In this document: in pieces, positions 47,623 to 58,770 of the stretch
Layout: each line of letters opens with the position of its first letter
Numbering within the stretch: position 1 is the first letter of the stretch
Origin: Balanoglossus misakiensis
Lineage: Eukaryota; Hemichordata
Direction: 5' to 3'
Length of the DNA stretch: 64,000 bases
NCBI GenBank assembly: GCA_040954595.2
Contig: CM082588.2
Coordinates: 11,346,001-11,410,000, forward strand
The notes under the pieces: generated by a model
Seen by the model: the letters and a program-made list of their open reading frames with translations, nothing else
Database searches by the model: none
What the model was told of the DNA's origin: nothing
Program-made: the position numbers and the translations under genes

Positions 47623-49829
47623 ATTGCAGATTTGACATCCCCAAAGAAACAGAAGTGGGTTCATAAAAGCAGCCAGGTTTGTGCTAATAACAGTGAATGC
47701 CTCACACTGTCCAGAAGTCAGCAACATGAACGCAGAAGTCAGACTCTTCATGCAGCTACAGTCATACACCAGTCATCATCAGGAACAGATATATCTGCAG
47801 GGAGACATGTCAGTGCAAATCCACCAAAATCAGCTCTTGATGGGCTATGGTATACTTTGATCAACAGTGCCACTCCACGTCAAATGGAAAAGTACCTTCA
47901 ATCATCAATGAAAATAAATGAATTGGTCATACCAACTTTGATAAAGAAATCAATATCTGAATTTGAGAAAAGTGAAGGTAATTTGACTAGGAGTGTGCAA
48001 GTGTTGTATCAGAATGGGGTTTTGTCAAAACGCAAATACAATGCCTTACGTAATAGTGAGTTGAATCTGTCTAAATTAAAACAACCTAGAAAAGTGTTGC
48101 AATTTCACTTTAGGTGTAACATACCAAGGTTACTTTCCTACAACAAGGTCACTGAATATACACGTGGTTTAGATATAGGAAGTCTTGAACCAATTGTAAC
48201 AGATGCAAACAAAGTAGTGGGTATGAAGCGAAATACAGAGCAGATGCTCTTTAAAGTTGCTGACATGTATCTTTGCTTGAGTGAGCACCACCCTAACATC
48301 CTAAATTGGTTTGGCAAACCGAAGGGCACTTTCCAACTTGCTGTTGGTGCTGATGGGGCTCCTTTTGGAAAATATGGTCAGGCAACTTCCTGGCTTGTCA
48401 GTTTCATCAATGTGGGCCACAGATTAGCAAGCCCTGATGATAATTTCTTGTTGCTAGGGGCTAATCTGAAGGAAGATGACCCAGTCCTGATAGATTATGC
48501 TAAAAACCTAGCCAAAGAGTTTGAGATCATAGAGGCCAAACAATACACTTTACATGGCCTGAGTGTAAAGTTTAATGTATCTTTGCTGCCATTTGATCAA
48601 AAGGGATTAGCCTCAGTTTCTGGTGAGTTATCTAATGCTGCTGAGTATTTCAGTTCCTTTGCTAATGTAACAAAAGGTAGCATAGATGAAATAGGGGCAG
48701 ATATAGGGCCAGGGAAATTTTGGTCAGAGTGGAGCTATAAGCAGTGGCAAAATTCAAAGCAAATTTGACAAAGAAAACAGGTAAGCCTGAAACATCGACA
48801 GATCGCTCTAAGGTCACACGTTTCATTGCCTCCAGAAAATCCCGACAGGAATATATTCCACCCCTGGGTAAGTATATACAGTGTGCCAAGATAGAACCCC
48901 TACATCTAAAAAACAATGCCTGGCAGTATTTCTTTCAAAGGCTTCTTACTGATGCTGTGGCTAAGACTGACCAAAAAGTCATTGACCATGGTGTGAAATT
49001 AGAAAAGCTACCACCAAATTCATGCCTGTACAAATTCCTGCATACACTAAAATATACAGTGAGAGCAGGGAAACTATACAATCAAATTGTCAAATATTTT
49101 GCTGAGAATAAGGTTAGTACCCATGCCCAATCAGTGAGAGTTCACCGCTTTACAGGGGAAGAATCAAGGAAGTTGGCATGGTCTTTTATGTCACTGATAG
49201 AGTGTTTTAGGGAACCCGGTATCAGTGCACAGGTGAGAGCGAAATTGTCCCTGTATGGTTACATTGGTGTCCTACTCAGAGATATAACATCTCTCTGTTC
49301 CAGGTTTACCCTACATGAGAGAGATATTGTAGTACTAAGGCAGAAGTGCAAATGGTACTTCAATTTGCATGCGTTATTTCTGACCGTAAACAATACTATT
49401 TGGCATATAGGATATGTTGTTCCGTGTCATGCATCTCAAATCCACCAGCAGTTCCAAATGGGGCTTGGGCTTAATACAATGGAGGGCAGGGAGGCAAAAC
49501 ATCAGCGCCTTCTGGAATACAGCAATAATTCCACCCCTCAAAATAGATGGCCACTAATTTTCAGACATGAGTATGTATTGTTGTACTGGTTACGCATGCG
49601 AGACCCCGCTTCAGATAACTACAGGGGGGATGGGAGGTCAAATGCCTCCAAAGTAATAAAGTACATCCCAGACAAATGCTTTGATGACCCATCATACTGT
49701 TATTGTGGGAATGTAAAGGAAGAGTTGTCAAATTCCTGTGAAATATGCAGCAGTGAATTTATGTCAGAAATAAAACAGTCTGCAATTAGTGGTAAGATCT
49801 CAAAAAAACTAAAAAAAATAATGAAATAA
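47623..49829 (+). CDS. Putative transposase-like protein, main exon (frameshifted)
   Basis: Two overlapping frames (47623-48768 and 48744-49829) together give roughly 730 codons. The first has an N-terminal Ser-rich lead, a helical region with LNSATPRQMEKYL-type sequence, then QLAVGADGAPFGK and SWLVSFINVGHRLASP. The second has FIASRKSRQEYIPPLGKY, EPLHLKNNAWQYFF, GLGLNTMEGREAKHQRLLEY, HEYVLLYWLRMRDP and a Cys cluster CYCGN...CEICSS near the end. I recall this kind of protein as a recurrent unnamed family in invertebrate genomes. The conserved Asp in GADGAP (about 48355) and Glu in TMEGREAKH would suit a DDE-type nuclease, but that is inference. One missing base near 48743 shifts the frame. A poly(A) signal AATAAA lies at 50071. 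Confidence 0.6.
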
Positions 49830-50249
49830 AATGTGAAAGTTTGAATTTCATGATTCAAAACAATTATTACTGTACATGAAATGTACCAGATAGTTTTAGA
49901 TTTGTATATAACTGTAAGAGAGTTTGTTGTAAATAATCTTTCATTATGAATGTCACAGATTTTGTGCTGCTTGTATTGTATTGTTCAAAATATGTATATA
50001 GCTTTTTAATCATCCTTTGAAACTAGCTGCTTATATCAGCTCTGTAGATAACCATGTTTCAAAATAAGTGAATAAAAACTGAATGATAAATGATTCACCC
50101 ACAGCTATTCAGTTCCTATAAAACATGTTTTTCTTTTTTAATTTTGCTTGGACATGCAACGATGCATGAATTCAAATGGACTGACAAAAAGTAATATAGT
50201 CAGTTCCAAGAACATGAAAAAAAATTTCAACAACAGTCTAAATATGATT
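49830..50249. other. Convergent 3' region between the two genes
   Basis: AT-rich, no gene. AATAAA at 50071-50076 is a suitable poly(A) signal for the plus-strand gene. Confidence 0.5.
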
Positions 50250-50870
50250 TCACAAATGCTGAGCAACACCATGTTTGTTCCAGCATCCAAAATGGAAATG
50301 TATTGTCACTGTCTCGGCTGATTTCCTGTATCTGACAATCATAGGTTTATCTTCGGTGCAGATAACTTCCACCCGCTTACCCTTTACTGTCTTCACCAGA
50401 AGTTGTTGGTTTTCATAGTTGACACCTCTACCCAGCACGTAATTCACTTTGTTGATCCAGGTAAATCGAAAGGTAGCAATACATGGAGTTTCCCGATCAT
50501 AAATTCCCATTGAATTACGGGTAGCGCACTTTCGAAATACATCGAAAACTTCCATAGGAACATTCCTACCAAAACTGCACTTCCATGGGTTGCGCACTGA
50601 GGGTGATGGCTTCATTCTCTGCATAATTGTTGAGCGCCAGTGACACATCTCCCGTTCGAATACAGGATACACCGGAATCTGCTGCATCTTCGCAAGCTCC
50701 ACCATCGTTGCACTACGTTTGCGAACTGTTACATCAACAGCAGCATCGAGATCATCAAAACAATCATGTAGGTTGATGGAACGGTCGATATTTGTCCTCA
50801 ATAACTGAAATTTGGCCTCACGCAGCTTACGTTTCACTGTTTTAGAAACATCGATCATGGACGCCGCCAT
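50250..50870 (-). CDS. Hypothetical 206-aa protein, convergent partner
   Basis: An intact 206-codon frame. ATG at 50870 lies in CAAAATGGCGGCGTCCATG, a strong context that overlaps a YY1-type element. The protein starts MAASMIDVSKTVKRKLREAK with a basic helix, has a Cys/Trp-rich middle (EREMCHWRSTIMQRMKPSP, FRKCATRNSMGIYDRETPC) and ends in beta-type sequence (KVNYVLGRGVNYENQQLLVK, FHFGCWNKHGVAQHL). No family is recognised. It is convergent with the transposase-like gene and ends 420 bases from it. The shared YY1-type start context and position between two repeat blocks suggest that both belong to one unit, perhaps as an accessory DNA-binding protein, but it could be an independent host gene. 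Confidence 0.55.
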   Translation of the reverse strand: MAASMIDVSKTVKRKLREAKFQLLRTNIDRSINLHDCFDDLDAAVDVTVRKRSATMVELAKMQQIPVYPVFEREMCHWRSTIMQRMKPSPSVRNPWKCSFGRNVPMEVFDVFRKCATRNSMGIYDRETPCIATFRFTWINKVNYVLGRGVNYENQQLLVKTVKGKRVEVICTEDKPMIVRYRKSAETVTIHFHFGCWNKHGVAQHL

Positions 50871-50975
50871 TTTGTATATACGATGCTAGGAACGTGACCC
50901 CAGCATATGACCTCAATTAACATATTTCCGCTTCGCGGAATAGCGGACAAATGAACACACTTCTGGGCCGCAGTG
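50871..50975. promoter_or_regulatory. Probable promoter of the 206-aa gene
   Basis: Short region between the ATG and the 2.3-kb repeat, with TTCCGCTTCGCGGAATAGCGG forming a small palindrome. Read on the minus strand, TTTGTCCGCTATTCCG resembles TTTGTCCGATATTTCCG at 45435-45451, a possible pair of inverted ends for a 45.4-50.95 kb element. Confidence 0.3.
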
Positions 50976-53272
50976 CTGCATTTTTGGAGTGGTCGAAAGT
51001 TTTAACATACAATCAACATGTCATATATGATCAGGGCACCAAATTCGAAGAACAAAGGTTTTTTTATTTTTTTTCTAAAAATGACATTTTCAAGGAAAAT
51101 TTGGTAAAACGCAATTTCGTCTGCAGTGAGCCAAATTAGACTGTATTTTGTGGAATTTGTATCGATATATACATACGAAGAGCATTCTATACTCCATCAG
51201 ATTTCCGAAAATGTAGAAAACAGGTATTTTTTGTAATTTTCAAAAATTTACCATTTTGACCAAATTGTGGCTAAAATTGTTATTTTCGTGTTGAATGCCG
51301 CCAGTGTCACTGCTTTTAAAAGTCATCAAAACTTTTAACATACAAGCAATTGTTTATATATGATCAGGTCACCGAATTAAAAAAATAAAGAATGTTTTCC
51401 CTAAAAATGACCTTTTTGGTGCAAAAACGAATAAAACGCAATTTTGTATTAAATCAGCTCATTCAGAGTGCATTTTTTATAATCAGCACCATTTTTTACA
51501 TATAATGGAAATTTCATACATCATCAGATATCCAAATATGAAAAAATGATTTAGATTTTAGATGATTGTCCAAAATTAGCTGATATCTAATAAATGTAGT
51601 ATTGAACCGTTCCGTCCCCCCCCCCCTTACATTATATGCGGTACGCCGATGTCAGCTTACCCGGCAGTACTGCAGGCCGTGCCCCCAACTAACGTCGGTG
51701 TTTGAAACGCCCTGGTTAAATTCGGGCTCTCTCTATAAATTGACAGGCAATAATGCAGTCCTACCCGAACAAATGTCGAGTGTTGACCCGCTGTGACTTT
51801 CCCTCTTCGGTTTGCCCGACTTAGCCAACGTCTTTGTACTAGAGTGTCGGGTCTTTTGCAGAGCCAGGCCGAAGGAAATCCGAGTAGATCAACGTGGTCT
51901 CTGTACGCGTGTTTCTGCTCTAGAGTGTCGGGTCTTTTGCAGAGCCAGGCCTAAGGAATTCCGACTTGATCAACGTTGCTAACGAACGCTAGTGTCTGTC
52001 ATGGTGTGCCGGGGTTTTAGTCGAGCCAGGCCGTAGGAGATCTGACTTGATCATCGTGGTCAATGTACGCGTGTTTCCGCTCTAAAGTGCCGGGGCTTCA
52101 GCTAAACCAGGCCGTAGGAAATCCGACGTAATCACCGTTGATAACTTCCGCCAGTCTGTGTCATATAGAGCCGGTGCACCAGCCGAGTCACGCCGTAGGA
52201 AATCTGACTTGATCAACGTGGTCAATGTACGCCTGTTTCTGCTCTAGAGTGCAGGGGCTTCAGCTAAACCAGGCCGTAGGAAATCCGACGTAATCACCGT
52301 TGATAACTTACGCCAGTCTGTGTCATATAGAGCCGGTGCACCAGCCGAGTCACGCCGTAGGAAATCTGACTTGATCAACGTGGTCAATGTACGCCTGTTT
52401 CTGCTCTAGAGTGCCGGGGCTTCAGCTGAGCCAGGCCGTAGGAAACCCGACGTGATTACCGTTGTTAACTTACGCCAGTCTGTGTCCTATATGTAGTGCC
52501 GGGGCATCAGCCGTGCCAGGCCGAAGGAAATGTGAGTAGATCATCGTGGTCTCTGTACGCGTGTTTCTGGTCTATAGTGCCAGGGCTTTAGCCAAGCCAT
52601 GCCGTAGGAAATATGACTTGATCAACGTTGCTTACTAACGCTAGTGTCTGTCATAGTGTGCCGGGGTTTTAGTCGAGCCAAGCCGTAGGAGATCAGACTT
52701 GATCAACGTGCTCTCTGTACGCGTGTTTCTGCTCCAGAGTGCCGGGGCTTTATCCAAGCCATGCCGTAGAAAATCTGACTTGATCACCGTTGCTAACGTA
52801 CGCTAGTGTCTGTCATATTGTGACGGAGATTTAGCCGAGCCAGGCAGTAGAAAAATCGACTTGTTCAACGTTAACAGTGTGCAACTGTTTCTGCTCTAGA
52901 GTGTCAGGGTTTTAGCCGACTTATGCTGTAGGAAATCTGAGTTGATGAACGGGAATTCAATGTTAGAAAACCCGTGTGGAAAGTATCTCTACCCGTTTGA
53001 AACTAAGAAAAGAATTTATTCTTATTTATTTTGTAAAAAAGACAATTTTTCGAGAGAAAAAAAGTCGAAAATGGTAATTTTGTCTTGGGTGATTCAAATT
53101 ATACCGCCTTTTCTGGAATTTGCAGCACTTTTTACAGAGAACGACACTTCATGCTCCGTAATATTTCCGAAAATGAAGAAAACAGTTAATGTTTTATGAT
53201 TTTTTAAAAATTTACCATTTTTGTCAAAATTTGGCCAAAATGGCTATTTTTTCTTGAATTCCGTCAATATCT
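50976..53272. repeat. 2.3-kb tandem unit, copy 1
   Basis: Starts with CTGCATTTTTGGAGTGGTCG, which recurs at 53273, and continues in the same order in copy 2 (53273-53563, then 62956-64000). It holds AT-rich stretches with AACTTTTAACATACAAGCAA, a C13 tract near 51620, a block CGGTACGCCGATGTCAGCTT and then sub-repeats. Short ORFs in it (50951-51139, 51602-51796, 52942-53199) are not supported as genes. Confidence 0.85.
51838..52940. repeat. Sub-repeats of about 80 bp with alternating two-unit pattern
   Basis: A core of GTGCCGGGGCTTCAGC, CCAGGCCGTAGGAAAT and CTTGATCAACGTGG recurs about every 80 bases. Successive units alternate between a GTACGCGTGTTTCTGCTC version and a TACGCCAGTCTGTGTCATA version, giving a dimer of about 163 bases. 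The same array is in copy 2 at 63530-64000. Confidence 0.8.
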
Positions 53273-53563
53273 CTGCATTTTTGGAGTGGTCGAAAGTTTT
53301 AACATACAATCAACATGTCATATATGATCAGGGCACCAAATTTGAAGAACAAAGGTTTTTTTATTTTTATTTCTAAAAATGACATTTTCAAGGAAAATTT
53401 GGTAAAACGCAATTTTGTCTGCAGTGAGCCATATTAGACTGTCTTTTTTGGAATTTGTATCGATATATACATACGATAAGCATTTTATACTCCATCAGAT
53501 TTTCGAAAATGTAGAAAACGGGTATTTTTTGTAATTTTCAAAAATTTACCATCTTGCCCAAAT
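53273..53563. repeat. 2.3-kb tandem unit, copy 2, left part
   Basis: Matches 50976-51262 closely and stops at CCCAAAT, where the BEL element begins; the unit resumes at 62956. Confidence 0.85.
53559..53563. other. Target-site duplication CAAAT, left
   Basis: CAAAT precedes the left LTR and also follows the right LTR (62956-62960). The undisturbed copy 1 reads CCAAATTGTGGCTAAAA with a single CAAAT, confirming a 5-bp duplication. Confidence 0.85.
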
Positions 53564-53892
53564 TGTGGGGAAGTATCGTGGCAGTGATCAATACTCCCGG
53601 GAGGGGGTTCGAGTATACTGACGTCGGAAAAGAAGCGAACGATTCAGTGCTAGGTAAAACACTGGTTTATTACCATCTGAATCCAACAACAAAGTAACAC
53701 CACAGAGCTCCTTACAAAATGCTGCCCGAAAGCGCCAAAACTGGGTTATATATAAGTCCCACGAACGCCGGAGCAAACACTCAACAATTACAATAAATCT
53801 GCTACAAGTTTGGCGGGAAACAAAGTCAACTCTGATAGGGTAAGAGTTTCCGTCACGTGATCCTTCTGGAGTAAATCTCTCACTTCTCCATA
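53564..53892 (-). repeat. BEL 3' LTR
   Basis: 329 bases, nearly identical to 62620-62955. In element orientation it starts TATGGAGAAGTGAG and ends CTTCCCCACA; the starting TA is not the usual TG. It contains a TATATAA motif and AATAAA (53666-53671, complement TTTATT). Compared with the 5' LTR it lacks a TATAAAG septamer after CTACAAG. Confidence 0.93.
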
Positions 53893-53908
53893 TTCTCCCC
53901 CGCGCAAA
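53893..53908 (-). other. Polypurine tract of BEL
   Basis: On the element strand GCGCGGGGGAGAA lies directly before the 3' LTR, as expected for the plus-strand DNA primer site. Confidence 0.65.
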
Positions 53909-54063
53909 GGAAAGTCTCGAAAATCATCAGAAAAAAAACATTAAATAACATGAAATATGATTAAAGTCACCTAAAGTGTTCAAGGATAATAAACCAATGT
54001 TCATTGTGTCAGTAAACATGATAACAGTCACAATGCGATCGAAATTGTTTTCCAATTTCAAAG

Positions 54064-54420
54064 TCAAATAGAGAGATCCGCTATTCGTACTCGAGCGGCA
54101 ACTGCAGAGTCTCTGACAGGTCGTCTCGGGGGTACAACATCCGCCTTCACCGAGGAATCTTCAGAGGCTCCAGCTGTGTCGACTGTTTCAGTATTCGTGT
54201 TGGAATCTGCTCCAATACCTGTATTATCTCCAGACACAGTTGACAGCTCCTTGGAGACAACTTCCAATGGGTACAATTTATGGATAGGTCGGTTTGTAGG
54301 ACCACCTGCGGTGTTCAACTCCGCAGATCGTACCAGTTTATCATTACCGAAGATCAACCTTGTTACAGTTCCTAAATGCCATTTCGGACGTTTGTCAGTG
54401 TCACTGTGTATTATCACGAC
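54064..54420 (-). CDS. BEL integrase C-terminal tail, separated
   Basis: A minus-strand frame with RPKWHLGTVTRLIFGNDKLV and RPIHKLYPLEV, the conserved ending of the C-terminal (DUF5641-type) domain after BEL integrases, followed by a Ser/Thr/Pro-rich tail and a stop at 54064. The frame upstream is cut by the inserted element at 54421. The interrupted frame matches on the two sides of the insertion with no bases lost, showing the break is a clean insertion. The ATG in this segment is not a true start. Confidence 0.85.
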   Translation of the reverse strand, partial: VVIIHSDTDKRPKWHLGTVTRLIFGNDKLVRSAELNTAGGPTNRPIHKLYPLEVVSKELSTVSGDNTGIGADSNTNTETVDTAGASEDSSVKADVVPPRRPVRDSAVAARVRIADLSI

Positions 54421-55889
54421 TTAAACCACGATCGTGACGTCACACTATTCAATAGACAAGTCATTCACTGAGAGAAGCTCCGTCTCACACAAAACCACAG
54501 GTTTAAAACCAAGTCCCGGGTAGTTCTAGAACTACCTCCGGGGGTTCTAGAACTACCGCAGGACTCAGTCTCACCTGTCGTAACAAAAATACAAATACAC
54601 AATGCTTTATTTGCATAATTACATTTACTTCTATACCTGTATTCAAAGTACATTTCATTTGAATAGAGTAATTGTTATGTTAATTGAAAGCGAACTGGAT
54701 ATGCGACAGTCTCCGGATCATTTCATTCAATGCTTCACATTCACAGTTTTGTCTACTGACGTACAAAGCTAATGTCTTGGTGGCTCTCGAGAGTCTTCAT
54801 AACATGATAATAAAAGTATAAAATAGACAAAAATCAATTCACCAGAAACAAACTAACGTTGCAATAAATTAACTACAAATTTCTAGAAAATTATACTAAA
54901 TCACATTATCCCCAGATTTGCTTGTATTACTCTAACCAGATGCTTCACTTCGATTTTGCTTCACTACCGACATGTAACAAGGTTGGCTGTTTTAGGCCTA
55001 AAACCCGCGTACCTTGCAAAATTCTGCTTACTTTTTGTTGCTGTTCACCAGACGTGGGTTTGTAATGTCGGACGGATTCACTTCGGTATCAAGTCTTTTC
55101 GCAGATGAGTTACTCACCAATATCGCTACCATACAGACGTGTTGCCGTTGTGGCTCGTAGAGAGTGGTTCGTTCAAAAGCCAGGGAGGCCAATACACAGA
55201 CGGGCAGTAGTACCATGTAGAGCATTGTTACCCGGTTTTTGCTTTACCAACATGTAGCCGCTTGTTTTCGCAGATGATATAGATCGGAACTACATGTATC
55301 TTCAGATCGATTTCATGGACATTTGAAGGAAAATAAAAAAAAACGTGACACTTACATGTAGGCCTTCTGCATTTGGCCTAGAAAATTTTCGCGTAAGCTT
55401 ACCATGTGCACGCAAAACCCCAATAGCTGTAACGCTTCCCATAATACACTACGTAACACACCTGTAAAGTTTAATTTGATGCAAATTAGTGTTTGAAATT
55501 AGCATATCACTCTGACACGTAAGCATGAACATTTAGAGTAACACCTGTCAAGCGTGGGCGATCTTGTAAGGCCCAGCAGGGCGGTCTAGAACTACCTGCC
55601 CACGACATGATTCATTTATAGGAAAAGGGGTGGCCAACCAAATTTCACAGTCAGCAATGAAGAATAAGCCTCTTTTGATAAGCTTTTGTTCGTTCATTTT
55701 ATTGAATCGTTGAGTAAAACGACGTCTTTGTGGTACACGAAGCTCCAATGGTGACAATGTCTGTGGGGGGTCGTGGTTTAAGTTAGAGAACCACCTCCCC
55801 CTCAGTGGTTCTTGGTTTCCAATCGCCTCGGGCCTGCGGCCCTCGGCAATTCGAAACCAAGAACCACCTCGGGGTCGGTGGTTCTCTAT
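54421..55889. mobile_element. Inverted-repeat DNA element inserted in BEL integrase
   Basis: About 1.47 kb separates the two parts of the integrase tail. Its left end is TTAAACCACGA (54421-54431), and a matching inverse TCGTGGTTTAA is at 55771-55781. Beyond that lies a 103-base near-perfect hairpin (55785-55887) reaching the right junction. Internal palindromes such as GGTTCTAGAACTACC occur near 54520-54560 and at 55582-55596. No transposase frame is seen, so it is non-autonomous. A clear target duplication is not evident, and the superfamily is undetermined. The final 107 codons of the long minus frame starting at 58325 are read-through into this element and not true integrase. Confidence 0.7.
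55785..55887. repeat. 103-base hairpin
   Basis: AGAGAACCACC ... GGTGGTTCTCT, then TGGTTCTTGGTTTC ... GAAACCAAGAACCA, then GCCTCGGGCC-TGC-GGCCCTCGGC at the tip. Nested inverted blocks pair almost throughout with small mismatched bulges. Confidence 0.85.
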
Positions 55890-58341
55890 TACATCTCCGA
55901 CCTTGATGACATTATCACGAGTTCCTTTGGTGGGATGTCGTTCACGTAGGGCAGTCAGATACTCGGACGACCATCTTCGCCAAAATTGATCGTGTAATCT
56001 TGATAGATGTTCATATCTTTTGTTGATTTCACGATTATCACAGTAAGATGGGTCAATCACCTCCTCGTCGGTGATCTCGATGTACGGCAATGAGGTCAGT
56101 GTCCTGCCATGTAGCAAGTGATTTGGGGTCAATCCAATGTTGTCGTTTATACTAAATGACACGTACGTTAACGGCCTGTCGTTTAAAACGGCTTCAATTT
56201 CAGTCACAACTGTTGCGAGTTCATCAAAGGTTAGGTAAGCTCGACCGAGAGTTTTCCTAATAGCGTTCTTTGTCAAAGCAATCAGCCTCTCCCAGAAGCC
56301 ACCAAACCAGGGCGCGCGCTTCGGTATAAACGTCCATTGTACACGGTGTGCGGCGAGAAAGTCATTTACTTCTGGCGTATCAAACAGTGTTTTGATTTCA
56401 TTGGCAGCCGATAAATAAGTCGATGCGTTGTCTGACAGCATCCTACTCGGCAAAGAACGTCTCGCGGCGAATCTTCTGAACGCGTGCATGAACGTCTGGG
56501 TTGACATATCAGGAACCAGTTCTAGGTGAATGGCACGCGTCACCGCACAGGTGAATAAACAGATATAGGCTTTGGCACGTGTCCCATCTTTGGCCTTGGT
56601 ATAAAGATGACCCGTGAAATCCACGCCTGTTACAGTAAATGCTGGGACAATGTTCACTCGATAACTTGGTAGCGGCGCTTGCACTGGATTCGCGTAAGGT
56701 TTCCCGGTAACTTTGTTGCAAATGACACAACCACGTAAGACACCGCGTACAATAATCTGAATTTTGGGGATCCAATATCTTTGCCTTATCTGTGTCACTG
56801 TAGATTGGACTCCCTGGTGAAGCGTCAGTTCGTGTGATTTCCGTATTATCAAATTTGTCAATTTATGATGCGAGGGTATCAAGGCGGGAAATCTTGTGAC
56901 GAAATCGATCGGCGCGTTATGGATTCTACTCCCACAGCGAAGTACGTCTTCTTCGTCAACAAATAAGTTCAGTTGTCGAACAATGGGCGCACATTTACTC
57001 AAGTTCAATTTCACAGACTGGATTTCGGCGTCATAGAACTGCCGTTGAATATGTTTAACCCACATATTTTCCGCTCGGTGCAGCTCATCAGGGGTAATTC
57101 TCCCGTGTTTCACCTCGGTAGATTTTTTCATCCGTGCGATGAATCTGAGGACATAACTTGTCACTCGTAATAGCCTATCCAAGTTGTTGAATCTGGAAAT
57201 GTCAACAACGTGTTGAATTCCGTAGTCATTGGGACTGGTAATTTCCAGATTTTCGCGATCTGTACATCGTCTGGCTTTGGGGGGAGCGAGTATTTCTGCC
57301 TTCTCGGTAGACTGATCGTTGATTCCGTTGCCGAAACGCGGCGGCAATCTGTCCGTCTCATCTGGTTCGATTGCGGTATGCATCACATTAACATCAAACG
57401 CTGGGCAACTAGGCCAATCGCTTGTCTTTAGCCATGTTGGTCCATTACGCCATAGTTCAGAGCGTTCCATCATTTCGTAGGTTACCCCTCTGGTTAAAAG
57501 ATCAGCTGGGTTGTGTTCTGATGGGCAGTATTTCTTTGTGGACTGAAATTCGCGAATTTCATCTACTCGATTCTTCACAAACACCGGAAGTCTCTTCTCA
57601 CTGTTCAGCCAGTGAAGGACAATTTGGCTGTCACTCCATAAATAACAACGAACTATGTCATATTTGGAGGACAGGGCTTCTTTAGCGTACTTGCTGAGAC
57701 GTGTGGCTATTAACGCAGCCATCAATTCCAGTCGCGGGAGTGTAGTTTCAGCCACTGGTGCGGTTCTAGTCTTCGCCATCACAAACGACGTTTGCTGTCC
57801 TCTTTTCAAATACACTACTGCCCCATACGCTCTCTGGCTTGCGTCTGCAAAGGCGTGTAGCTCGCATTCATTGTCGCCTTCAAGTTCATCAAAATATTGT
57901 CGTTCGATCTTCGTGTTTCGCGAGTCTTTGAGATCTTCTGCGATGTGCATCCATTGAGTGTAGAGATCTGCGTTGATAGGTTCATCCCAGTCTAATTCCA
58001 GTTTCCATAGTAACTGAATGAACAATTTGGCTTTGATCATTACAGGGGCGAGAAATCCAAACGGATCAAATAGCATCGCCACATAGCTGACAATGTCACG
58101 TTTGGTCACGAGTTCGGCACGCGACGACATATTAACCACTTTGGAGTAAGTCAATTCGTCAGATTTTGTTGACCACTGCATTCCCAAAACGGATACATCT
58201 TCGGTGGGTTCGTTCAGATTGTCACATGTAGCGAGTTCGTTTATTTGTTGACAGTTGGAAGACCATGCTCTGAGTTTGAATCCGCCTGATGTCATCAACT
58301 CATTGGCTTCATGGTAGTATTTCATGGAGTTTTCTGCAGTA
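55890..58341 (-). CDS. BEL RT C-terminal part, RNase H and integrase
   Basis: The minus frame, open from the LINE junction, begins inside the reverse transcriptase (KYYHEANELMTSGGFKLRAW) and continues through the connection region. RNase H follows (FADAS at about residue 160, TLPRLELMAA, LWSDSQIVLHW, EHNPADLLTRG; residues from the 58325 ATG). The integrase has an HHCC zinc site (H498/H502, C533-x2-C536) and a catalytic triad D569 (GVDFTG), D635 (MLSDNAS) and E679 (FWERL). The start of the DUF5641-type tail ends at about residue 818, where the inserted element begins. All catalytic residues named are present. The ATG at 58325 is internal to the polyprotein. Confidence 0.92.
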
Positions 58342-58494
58342 TGTTTTTATTTTATTTATTTATTACACAGATCAACGGGCAAACCCACTTACAGATCTGG
58401 AAAACAATAAAAACAATTAAGTCACAAAACAAAAATTAACTGAAAAACAAGACACCAAAAAAGTAACACATGTCACGTAAAATATAAATACAAA
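58342..58494 (-). other. LINE 3' UTR and tail
   Basis: Short AT-rich 3' region finishing in a run of TAAATAAATAAAA units, next to the insertion junction. Confidence 0.7.
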
Positions 58495-58770
58495 TCAAGG
58501 AACAGTACCATTAAAATGACTGGATAAAATAGATTTAAAACTGTGGAGCGTAGAAAAAATATCAATATTACATTTAGAAGAAATCTCATTAAAAGCAGAC
58601 ATGCATCTGAGCATTGTCGAGAATTTTCTACAATTAACGGAGCGCAAATCGGGTTTAAAAAGGGGTTTCTTGCGTAAATTTCTACTAGGGGCGTAAAAAC
58701 ATATTTGATTTAAAATACCAGGTGAATCATACTGTGAGTGGATAATTTTGTATAAAAAAAAACATGTCAA
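58495..58770 (-). pseudogene. LINE ORF C-terminal end, shifted frame
   Basis: Continues the LINE protein after the homopolymer frame break: YDSPGILNQICFYAPSRNLR to a stop at 58495, the usual Cys-poor end of CR1/Jockey-type ORF2. It overlaps the preceding frame at the MFF/CFF codons. Confidence 0.7.

Noticed and set aside
48774-48786. CAG|GTAAGC as a splice donor near the frame break of the transposase-like gene
   Set aside because: The downstream frame reads across it without a gap in protein-like sequence, so splicing there would remove coding sequence; a single-base deletion explains the break better.
51838-52940. 80-bp sub-repeats as tRNA, 5S or snRNA genes
   Set aside because: No A/B-box pair, cloverleaf, Sm site or 5S-like internal promoter could be recognised; treated as satellite sub-repeats.
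54064-54417. 117-aa minus-strand frame as an independent gene
   Set aside because: It carries the conserved end of the BEL integrase tail and lies inside the LTRs; it is a fragment cut off by an insertion.
55548-55884. C-terminal 107 codons of the 925-codon BEL frame as integrase
   Set aside because: They are translated from the inserted inverted-repeat element; the true tail resumes at 54420.
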